DNA of 6,733 nt from Anaerolineaceae bacterium UBA6107 (GTDB lineage Bacteria; Chloroflexota; Anaerolineae; Anaerolineales; Anaerolineaceae). Position 1 is the first letter of the stretch; each line of letters opens with the position of its first letter. This document shows positions 1 through 5,678 of the stretch, one piece after another. The stretch covers positions 5,183-11,915 of the forward strand of contig DIWL01000017.1 of the NCBI GenBank assembly GCA_002428455.1, read 5' to 3'. A program made the position numbers and the translations under genes. The notes under the pieces are model-generated. The model was not told where the DNA came from. It was given only the letters and a program-made list of their open reading frames with translations, and searched no databases.

Positions 1-44
1 CGGATGATATTCCGGCACCGGTAATTTCGATTATTATAATTCAT
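1..44 (-). CDS. Possible 5' end of a further minus-strand gene (partial)
   Basis: An ATG at 44-42 on the minus strand opens a frame that stays open for 14 codons to the window edge (MNYNNRNYRCRNII). It is preceded at a six-base spacing by a G-rich stretch (51-55), inside a sequence reading AAGGTGGGGGTG, which could serve as a ribosome binding site. An in-frame TGA lies two codons upstream (50-48), so this ATG would be the first possible start. It lies downstream of a candidate terminator for the preceding gene. The peptide is too short to recognise and the open stretch could be chance, so no function is proposed. Confidence 0.27.
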   Translation of the reverse strand, partial: MNYNNRNYRCRNII

Positions 45-83
45 TTGTCACCCCCACCTTACCGCAGGGTTTCTTCACCTGAT

Positions 84-118
84 AAAAAAACTGCCCGGAG
101 AGTCGATGACACACCGGG
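84..118 (-). terminator. Probable rho-independent terminator of the minus-strand gene pair
   Basis: On the minus strand, CCCGG (118-114) pairs with CCGGG (98-94). Inside, TGT and TCT face each other as one G-C pair between two T-T mismatches, followed by a GTC/GAC stem and an ATC loop. After a three-base spacer comes a run of seven T (90-84). The structure begins about 40 bases after the stop of the 605-residue glycosyltransferase. The interrupted stem makes it weaker than a textbook terminator, but the T-run and position fit transcription ending here. Confidence 0.5.
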
Positions 119-156
119 TTACTGGTTGATCTTATTGCGGAAGTGCACCCGACAAG

Positions 157-1974
157 TTAAGCCAGGTGGAAATCCTCCCTTTTGCTGGAGAGATTGGGGT
201 TGTAGTAAGGATCACCTTTGTGCATGAAAGTATCCCAGCGCTGCCTGAAATAAAAGACCTCGTTCTGATAGCGGGCAAGCTGCTCCGGGGAGCGCTCATA
301 ACCACGGGTTTTTGATTCGTGATGGTACAACTCGGCAAAGGGTGTCCAGACGTTCACATAACCGGCGGCCAGAACCTTGAGGCACAGGTCCACATCACCG
401 TAGGCCAGAATGTAATTTTCATCAAAGCCACCCACCTGCTCAAACACCTCCTTGCGCATCATCACGCAAGCGGCAGTGTTGGCCGCAGTATTGCGGATCT
501 GCAGCAACTGACCACCGTGACCGGTGAGGTCCTTGTGAAAACCCTTGTGCCCGTGTCCGGCCACATCACCGATGCCGAGAATGACCCCGGCGTGCTGGAT
601 GGTGTCATTGGGAAAGTACAACTTGGCACCGACTGTGCCCACTTCCTGGCGCTGGGCGTGCATGAGCATCTCCTCGAGCCAGGCGGGAGTGATCACTTCG
701 ATATCATTATTCAGGAACAAGAGGACGCTGCCGCTGGCTTGCTGCGCTGCCCAGTTGTTCACCTGTGAATAGTTGAAGGGATGATCCCACTTCGCGACCC
801 TCACCCGATTATCCGCTGTCTGGAGCTCCTCGTAAAGCTTGAAGGTAGCGTCCTGCATGCTGTTGTTTTCAACAATAAGAAGCTCATAGTTCTTGTAGGT
901 TGATTTCTCGAGGATCGAGGTCACAAGCTTGCGCAGGTCATCGGCGTGATCATGGTTGAGGATGATAATGGTCACCAGGGGATGCCCGGTTAGATCGTAC
1001 CTGACGCGGTACCAGGTAGGCATGAAGACCGTTTCCACACTGCCCGGAGTACCGCGCCGCTGCATGTGTTCCTCGAGTGCTTTGATGCCGGAGGGACCGG
1101 CGTAGGGCTTTGCATTGGAATCAAAAGCCGTTGAGCCCTTGATGGAACGCCAATGGTAAAGCATCATCGGGATGTGCTCGATCTTACCGGCCTTCTCGGT
1201 GATGCGCAGGATAAAATCAAAATCCTGTGCTCCTTCATAACCGGCGCGGATCCAACCTACTGCATCCCCCAATGTTTTACGAACCACGAGGAAATGGCAC
1301 ATGTAATTCACACTGCGCAGCAGGTCAGGGCTGAAATCAGGCTTGAAGAACGGACCGGAGCGGACACCTTTGAGGTTGATGTTGTCTTCATCCGAATAAA
1401 ATACATCGATATGCGGATCAGAAACCAGGCGTCGGGCAACCTCGAACAGGGCAAAGGGGGCGATCAGATCATCATGATCGAGGAACGCGACATAAGTGCC
1501 CGAAGCAAGGGCGACCGCCGCGTTGGTGTTGCCGGCGATGCCCAGGTTCTCCTCCAGGTGGACTACCTTGAAGCGGTCGTCCTTTTTGGCGTATGAGTCG
1601 ATCAGGTTTGTGATGGCGGAATTGGTTCCATCGCCGTTGGCGATGCAGCATTCCCAATTGGCATAGGTTTGGTCGACCACAGACGCGAGGGTATCGGCAA
1701 GGATATCCAGCGGGGGGTTGTAAACGGGTACCACCAGGCTGATGAGCGGTTTTTGCGGCAGCAGGTTGCCCTGCAGGCGCTGCAATGCCAATTCCTTCTC
1801 ACCGGGTTCGTGCTTGGTGGACCAGCGTTTGTATTGGGATAAATTGATGTAAGGGCTGAGCTTGGTCAACTGGAATTCCATTGCGCGGGTCAACGCCATC
1901 CCTACGCCTTCGGTGCGGAAGATCTCTAAAAACCGTTTTACATGATCGACAAAACCTTTTTTCTTCTTTTTCAT
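157..1974 (-). CDS. Tandem-domain family 2 glycosyltransferase (two GT2 domains)
   Basis: This 605-residue soluble protein carries two GT-A fold family 2 domains. Domain A (about 77-305) opens with ISLVVPVYN, has the metal/nucleotide motif LDHDD (165-169), the family signature SDEDN (194-198) and an acceptor-side acidic motif QDFDF (250-254), followed by a YHWR motif. Domain B (about 332-585) has VTIIILNHD (334-342), LNNDIEV (421-427), YGDVDLCL (525-532) and HHES (551-554). Both sites look intact, so it may add two sugars or alternate linkages; donor and acceptor cannot be read from sequence. No signal peptide or membrane helix is seen; the lysine-rich start (MKKKKK) could favour contact with membrane phospholipid. 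The ATG follows an in-frame TAA directly, so no earlier start is possible; the ribosome site is weak (GGA, eight bases upstream). It lies 41 bases after the upstream glycosyltransferase gene and is probably cotranscribed with it. Similar proteins occur in O-antigen, capsule and exopolysaccharide clusters. Confidence 0.93.
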   Translation of the reverse strand: MKKKKKGFVDHVKRFLEIFRTEGVGMALTRAMEFQLTKLSPYINLSQYKRWSTKHEPGEKELALQRLQGNLLPQKPLISLVVPVYNPPLDILADTLASVVDQTYANWECCIANGDGTNSAITNLIDSYAKKDDRFKVVHLEENLGIAGNTNAAVALASGTYVAFLDHDDLIAPFALFEVARRLVSDPHIDVFYSDEDNINLKGVRSGPFFKPDFSPDLLRSVNYMCHFLVVRKTLGDAVGWIRAGYEGAQDFDFILRITEKAGKIEHIPMMLYHWRSIKGSTAFDSNAKPYAGPSGIKALEEHMQRRGTPGSVETVFMPTWYRVRYDLTGHPLVTIIILNHDHADDLRKLVTSILEKSTYKNYELLIVENNSMQDATFKLYEELQTADNRVRVAKWDHPFNYSQVNNWAAQQASGSVLLFLNNDIEVITPAWLEEMLMHAQRQEVGTVGAKLYFPNDTIQHAGVILGIGDVAGHGHKGFHKDLTGHGGQLLQIRNTAANTAACVMMRKEVFEQVGGFDENYILAYGDVDLCLKVLAAGYVNVWTPFAELYHHESKTRGYERSPEQLARYQNEVFYFRQRWDTFMHKGDPYYNPNLSSKREDFHLA

Positions 1975-2015
1975 TTACATTATCCGCAAATCATTATTTA
2001 GGTTTGAACAAACGC

Positions 2016-4349
2016 TCAACGACTTTTTATTGTCGTCAATCGCTTTTGGATGGCTTTGTATACATATTCCGGCGCATCATCCGTCAGGACCAGTCCGGCG
2101 GGGTATTGGCTTACCCTTTCAGCCGGTGCACCAAGGTCAAATACTGCGACCGGCAGCCCCATCTCGATCGCTTCCTGCGTCGTGTAAGAAAATGTCTCCG
2201 GAACAATGGACGCGATAAAAACCAGGTCGATCTCGTGCTGTTCCATCAGGTCAGGCAGATCGGATTTGCTGTAAGCGTAATGCTGGATCACTTTTGACAA
2301 AGCATCCATTTGCGTGTTGTAAGGTTCGATCACCGGTCCGAAGATGTGTATTGCCGCGTTGATGTCCTTCTCCTGCAGGTATCGCGCCAGTTCAACTACC
2401 TGCGCTGCGCCTTTGATCTCTGTCAGATAACCGATCACAGCAATATTGAGCCGGTCAGACGTCTTATTGATCATCACCTTGCGCATCCAGCCGACCTCAT
2501 GCGGGGTGACTTCCACAGGAGTATTCAGTCCCGGATAAGCCCTGAGCAGCAACTCGCGCGAGCTATTGGAAAAGCAGGTAATGTGGTCACATACCGCAAG
2601 CATGGAGCGGAATTCCTCACGCCAGGCAGCCATTCTACCACTTTCTGCTCCATCGCCAAAAGCGGTAAGTCCATCCTGAGCCAGTCGATTGCGGCTCAGG
2701 CAGGTATCACAATAGGTCAGATCCTCCGGAATCCCGCAGTATTTGCCTGTGTAGTCAAGCAGATGGAAGGAGGGGCAGATGCTGTAATAATCATGCGTGA
2801 TGTAGGTGTACTGCAGATCCGGCCGCTCTTTCTTTAATTCCACCAGGTAATCCAGGAAACCCGCCAGATCGGGATAAGAAACAAGTTCGTTGATGACCAC
2901 ATCCCGGCAGTTAAGCTTTTCAACCACATTGCAGATATCTTCTTGATCCAAAAGCCGGTAGGCAACCGTTTTCAAGCCTTTTACCGCCAGAATGACCCGG
3001 TAGTTCTGCTGAGAGTTGTCCGGAGAGACGATCAGGTTGATGCCATCGCCAACAAGCTTCAAACGGGTATACTCGTTGGCTCCCCCGCCAACCCCGTGAT
3101 CGAACACCAGCCGGGTGTGATTATCGTGCGCGAGGAACGTGATGAGCAGGGCGTTGCGTAAGTGAACAAGCGGGTCATCGCGCATGAATTGATCGATTTT
3201 GGCAAGATAGTCTGGATATAAGAACCGGTTAAGTTTCGCATCCCACCGTTCAGGGCGGAATTGTAGATTAAGGGACTGTTCCTTATGTTGTTGAGCGACA
3301 AACAGGTTCGCGGCGAGTACATGCCGGAAACCCGCGCGCAAGGCACGCCTGCTCCAGTTGTACTGTGCAGCATGGAGCGAAGAAGATGCCTGTTGGAACC
3401 TGCCGATGCGTTTGTACGCATCACGGTTGATGCCTACACAGTACCCCAACGCCGCGGGGATTTCAACATGAGCTGTGTTGGACTTTACACGCCGGAAGTA
3501 TCGATCCAGTTCTTCCACAGAAATATCGGCGCAAAGCGGGTTGGCATCCAACACATCCGGAAAACCACCAAATGTACCGGCATTGGTGAAAGGTGTAACA
3601 CTAGCGATGGTGTCATCTACGAGGATCGGATGCATCAACCGCTCCAGCCAGTTGGGCGGCAGTGCGCAATTCACATCAAGGACGGCAAAATGATTTCGGG
3701 TGAAGTTCGCGAGACGGTCAATCGTTCGCAATAAACTGAACTTAAGGGGAATATTGATAAGTATGATATTTAGATCGGGATGCACGGCCTTAAAGTCCGC
3801 CAGGTATTGAGTTACCCCAGGCTGCCCGCTGTTTCCATCCGCGATCAACAGACGGTAAGCGCCGGTTGTCGTGCGGATGATATTCTCCAACAGTTTCTGC
3901 AGAGCCGGCAAATCACCGCTCACCGGCACGAGAATGTCAAATTCATCTTGCGTGCGCGGGGGCGTGCTGGCCTGTTCCTCATCAAGCAAAGAGAATAGCT
4001 CGACCAGATTCTTTTCATGTTGTACTTCCACCTGCAAGCCCAGGTACTGCTGGAAAAGCTCCGGAACAGAGATACGGCGCCCCTCCTGGCGGCCAAATTT
4101 CAGGTAATGCACCAGGGGGTTGAGTCCCGCCTGCTCCACGTCGCGGTTGACCTTGAGATATAGCGTGGTATCGAACCCAGCGGAGGGATTGCGCCCTTCC
4201 TTCCAGCCTGTTTCAAGGTAATGCCGGACAGGATCGATGCCAGCTTGTGCCACATCGGGGTAGGCGGAAAGGTAGAACCCGGAATCAAATAACCCGCTCT
4301 TCTTTACCAGGTCGTAATCGCGGAGTTTATTGAGCAGAGCGAATCGCAT
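2016..4349 (-). CDS. Multidomain glycosyltransferase: N-terminal repeats, degenerate GT2-like domain, GT4-like domain
   Basis: This 777-residue protein has three parts. Residues 21-92 hold two copies of a short repeat with YPDV/NRDV, HYL and EGR signatures, known as an N-terminal extension of bacterial surface-glycan glycosyltransferases. Residues about 136-355 resemble a GT2 domain (FDILVPVSG; LPPNWLERL), but the expected D-x-D-type position reads D225-V-N227. Residues about 404-770 form a GT-B, family 4-like region with a glycine-rich FDHGVGGGANEYTR loop, IAVIGYLTEIKG, and the E-x7-E nucleotide-sugar motif (E718, E726). Four cysteines (525, 538, 547, 550) sit in the middle of that region. 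No membrane helix is evident, so it is probably cytoplasmic. I chose the ATG at 4349 over a TTG one codon upstream because GGAAGGA (4354-4360) is well spaced for it. It heads the minus-strand pair and faces the divergent spacer. Catalysis most likely resides in the GT4-like half; the sugar is unknown. Confidence 0.9.
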   Translation of the reverse strand: MRFALLNKLRDYDLVKKSGLFDSGFYLSAYPDVAQAGIDPVRHYLETGWKEGRNPSAGFDTTLYLKVNRDVEQAGLNPLVHYLKFGRQEGRRISVPELFQQYLGLQVEVQHEKNLVELFSLLDEEQASTPPRTQDEFDILVPVSGDLPALQKLLENIIRTTTGAYRLLIADGNSGQPGVTQYLADFKAVHPDLNIILINIPLKFSLLRTIDRLANFTRNHFAVLDVNCALPPNWLERLMHPILVDDTIASVTPFTNAGTFGGFPDVLDANPLCADISVEELDRYFRRVKSNTAHVEIPAALGYCVGINRDAYKRIGRFQQASSSLHAAQYNWSRRALRAGFRHVLAANLFVAQQHKEQSLNLQFRPERWDAKLNRFLYPDYLAKIDQFMRDDPLVHLRNALLITFLAHDNHTRLVFDHGVGGGANEYTRLKLVGDGINLIVSPDNSQQNYRVILAVKGLKTVAYRLLDQEDICNVVEKLNCRDVVINELVSYPDLAGFLDYLVELKKERPDLQYTYITHDYYSICPSFHLLDYTGKYCGIPEDLTYCDTCLSRNRLAQDGLTAFGDGAESGRMAAWREEFRSMLAVCDHITCFSNSSRELLLRAYPGLNTPVEVTPHEVGWMRKVMINKTSDRLNIAVIGYLTEIKGAAQVVELARYLQEKDINAAIHIFGPVIEPYNTQMDALSKVIQHYAYSKSDLPDLMEQHEIDLVFIASIVPETFSYTTQEAIEMGLPVAVFDLGAPAERVSQYPAGLVLTDDAPEYVYKAIQKRLTTIKSR
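4074..4289 (-). repeat. Two tandem protein repeats at the N-terminus of the 777-residue glycosyltransferase
   Basis: Residues 21-55 and 59-92 align without gaps over their core: each begins FD, has a tyrosine-leucine pair (FYL, LYL), then a DV dipeptide (YPDV, NRDV), QAG, a P..HYL segment and a final EGR. The two copies have diverged clearly, so this is an old duplication rather than a recent DNA repeat. Such repeats are known N-terminal additions to bacterial glycosyltransferases; their role is not established, and binding to another protein or to glycan is only a guess. Confidence 0.8.
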
Positions 4350-4353
4350 CAAA

Positions 4354-4360
4354 TCCTTCC
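4354..4360 (-). promoter_or_regulatory. Ribosome binding site deciding the start of the 777-residue glycosyltransferase
   Basis: On the minus strand GGAAGGA lies four bases before the ATG at 4349 but only one base before the alternative TTG at 4352. This favours the ATG, giving 777 rather than 778 residues. Confidence 0.65.
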
Positions 4361-4490
4361 CGGAGTTAACAGTCTCCAGTTTTTTCCAAATTCATTGGAT
4401 CGACAGAGTTTGTTATGCGCTTCACCTGATGCAACCTGCCAACCAATGAACTTCAACGCGAAGTAAGAATGCCTGTAACTTTAAGAATAT

Positions 4491-4519
4491 ATCATAGATT
4501 ATTTAATACGCTTTGGAAA
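4491..4519 (-). promoter_or_regulatory. Weak sigma-70-type promoter candidate for the minus-strand pair
   Basis: On the minus strand TTTCCA (4519-4514, four of six matches to the -35 consensus) is followed after 17 bases by TATGAT (4496-4491, five of six matches to the -10). Transcription would begin about 135 bases before the ATG at 4349. The -35 overlaps the perfect palindrome at 4515-4526, a common place for a repressor site. Matches of this quality are frequent by chance in AT-rich DNA. Confidence 0.25.
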
Positions 4520-4526
4520 TATTTCC
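4515..4526. promoter_or_regulatory. Perfect 12-base palindrome, possible operator
   Basis: GGAAATATTTCC reads identically on both strands. It lies near the middle of the divergent spacer and overlaps the -35 of the minus-strand promoter candidate, so it could bind a dimeric regulator. A perfect 12-base palindrome is expected once or twice by chance in a window this size; position is the main support. Confidence 0.3.
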
Positions 4527-4540
4527 GTAAGAACCCGCAC

Positions 4541-4561
4541 ACGCCCGGTAAGACCGAGCGT
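4541..4561. promoter_or_regulatory. 21-base near-perfect dyad, possible operator or leader hairpin
   Basis: The arms ACGC-C-CGGT and ACCG-A-GCGT flank a three-base AAG centre: eight of nine positions pair, with one C/A mismatch. No T-run follows on either strand, so it is not a terminator. It sits 14 bases from the GGAAATATTTCC palindrome, with centres about 30 bases apart. It could be a regulator-binding site, or fold in the 5' leader of the plus-strand transcript if that starts upstream. Confidence 0.35.
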
Positions 4562-4705
4562 AGATTAAGGATGAAAAATGATAAAATAAATGCTCAGTAA
4601 TCGCGAATGAACCGGTCAGATGGTCGGTGTAGGAACTTGATTTCCTGATGGATGCAAGCGTGAGGCGATCAGGCTATCGATCTGAACAATCTGAATTTCT
4701 ATAAC

Positions 4706-4710
4706 AGGGA
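4706..4710 (+). promoter_or_regulatory. Ribosome binding site deciding the start of the DPM1-like glycosyltransferase
   Basis: AGGGA lies five bases before the ATG at 4716, but directly overlaps the other in-frame ATG at 4710, which would have no usable spacing. The second ATG is therefore preferred. Confidence 0.6.
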
Positions 4711-4715
4711 TGTCC

Positions 4716-5666
4716 ATGTATAAAAACAAAAGTGTTGCCACTGTTGTACCCGCTTATAACGAAGAACTGCTGATCAGCCGGGTCATCGATACCATGCCGG
4801 ATTATGTGGACTACATTGTTATCGTTAATGACAACAGCAAGGATAAAACCGCGGAAATTGTGCAAACCTACGTCGAACAATCTGACGGGCGGGTGATCCT
4901 CATCGACCTGCCCAAGCGCCAGGGTGTTGGAGGGGCCATCGCTGAAGGATACAAATGGTGCCGCGATCACAAGATCGATGCGACCGCGGTCATGGCCGGC
5001 GACGCGCAGATGGACCCGGCTGACCTGCCAGCGCTGCTGGATCCAATCGTCAATGACGAAGTGGATTACACAAAAGGCAACCGTCTGGTCACCGGCGAAG
5101 CCTGGGAGATCATCCCGCGCTCTCGCTACCTGGGCAACGCCATGCTCTCGCTGTTGACCAAGATCGCCTCCGGTTACTGGCACATCACCGATTCTCAAAG
5201 CGGTTACACAGTTGCTAATTTAAAGGTGCTGGAAACGATCGACCTGGACAAGATCTACAAAAAGTACGGCATGCCCAACGACCTGCTGGTGAAACTGAAC
5301 GTCTATAACTTCAGGGTGCGTGATGTGGAGATCAAGCCGATCTACGGCATTGGTGAAAAATCAGGTATCAAACCCTTCCTGGTGATCCCACGCTTCAGTT
5401 GGCTGCTTCTGCGCCTGTTCTTCTACCGCATGGTGCAAAAATACATCGTCCGCGATTTTCACCCGCTGATCTTTTTCTATTTCATCTCCGGTTTGTTGAA
5501 CACGGCAGGACTTGTGCTGCTGGTGAGAATGATCGTGTACTGGATCCAGAACGGGCACATCCCGCCCATCAACGCCCTGGCAGCCTTCTTCAGCCTCACT
5601 CTGGGAATCCAGATGCTGTTGTTTGCCATGTGGTTTGATATGGATTCAAATAAACGGCTGCGGTAA
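4716..5666 (+). CDS. DPM1-like family 2 glycosyltransferase with two C-terminal membrane helices (polyprenyl-phosphate glycosyltransferase type)
   Basis: This 316-residue protein has an N-terminal GT-A domain of the dolichol-phosphate-mannose synthase-like type: VVPAYNEE (10-17), NDNSKDKT, a metal/nucleotide motif GDAQMDP (D96, D100) and DSQSGY (159-164). A basic, aromatic linker ending in RDFHP leads into two predicted membrane helices at about 249-276 and 286-307, then a short basic tail (NKRLR) likely cytoplasmic. Family members transfer a sugar from a nucleotide donor to a polyprenyl phosphate on the inner face of the membrane; sugar identity cannot be read here. The start at 4716 is chosen from its ribosome site; an ATG two codons earlier would give 318 residues. 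Its stop is 12 bases before the DUF354 gene, so the two are almost certainly one transcript. A lipid-linked donor made here could feed the other transferases of the window, which is inference. Confidence 0.92.
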   Translation: MYKNKSVATVVPAYNEELLISRVIDTMPDYVDYIVIVNDNSKDKTAEIVQTYVEQSDGRVILIDLPKRQGVGGAIAEGYKWCRDHKIDATAVMAGDAQMDPADLPALLDPIVNDEVDYTKGNRLVTGEAWEIIPRSRYLGNAMLSLLTKIASGYWHITDSQSGYTVANLKVLETIDLDKIYKKYGMPNDLLVKLNVYNFRVRDVEIKPIYGIGEKSGIKPFLVIPRFSWLLLRLFFYRMVQKYIVRDFHPLIFFYFISGLLNTAGLVLLVRMIVYWIQNGHIPPINALAAFFSLTLGIQMLLFAMWFDMDSNKRLR

Positions 5667-5678
5667 ACACCTCTTCCA

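Larger units (their letters stand above)
4350..4715. promoter_or_regulatory. Divergent intergenic spacer between the two glycosyltransferase gene pairs
   Basis: This 366-base stretch separates two divergently transcribed gene pairs, so it must hold promoters for at least one and probably both. It is more AT-rich than the genes, especially at 4481-4530 and 4561-4590. It contains a perfect 12-base palindrome, a 21-base dyad, a weak hairpin (AGGAA 4631-4635 with TTCCT 4642-4646) and a seven-base direct repeat (ATCTGAA at 4680 and 4689). No open frame here looks coding, and I see no tRNA, riboswitch or terminator T-run. For the plus strand, a TAAAAT -10-like hexamer (4582-4587) lacks a good -35 partner. 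Confidence 0.6.

Noticed and set aside
319..768. A 149-codon plus-strand open frame opposite the tandem GT2 gene
   Set aside because: It lies wholly antisense to a gene with clear catalytic motifs, and its translation shows no recognisable domain; a long antisense frame is expected in GC-rich coding DNA.
1153..1596. A 147-codon plus-strand open frame opposite the tandem GT2 gene
   Set aside because: Antisense to GT2 domain A, with no domain resemblance and no convincing ribosome site.
1953..1974. A-rich lysine tract at the start of the tandem GT2 gene as a programmed frameshift site
   Set aside because: The frame after it continues straight into a full GT2 protein, and there is no stimulatory structure or alternative frame of interest.
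2310..3734. Plus-strand open frames of 175 and 149 codons opposite the 777-residue gene
   Set aside because: Antisense shadows of a protein whose motifs are well supported; their sequences show no family features.
4391..4450. Inverted pair TTCATTGG (4391-4398) and CCAATGAA (4443-4450) as paired operators
   Set aside because: One such eight-base pair is expected by chance in a spacer of this length, and the flanks do not extend the match.
4571..4600. Nine-codon frame (MKNDKINAQ) in the divergent spacer as a leader peptide
   Set aside because: AAGG abuts its ATG with no spacing, there is no run of regulatory codons, and no attenuator-like terminator follows.
4631..4646. Small hairpin AGGAA/TTCCT as a regulatory element
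   Set aside because: A five-base AT-rich stem with a six-base loop is weak and common by chance.
4680..4695. Direct repeat ATCTGAA, nine bases apart, before the DPM1-like gene
   Set aside because: Only seven bases in two copies in an AT-rich stretch; not above chance and not placed relative to a clear promoter.
4674..5198. A 174-codon minus-strand open frame opposite the DPM1-like gene
   Set aside because: Overlaps the well-supported GT2 domain on the other strand and has no recognisable motif.
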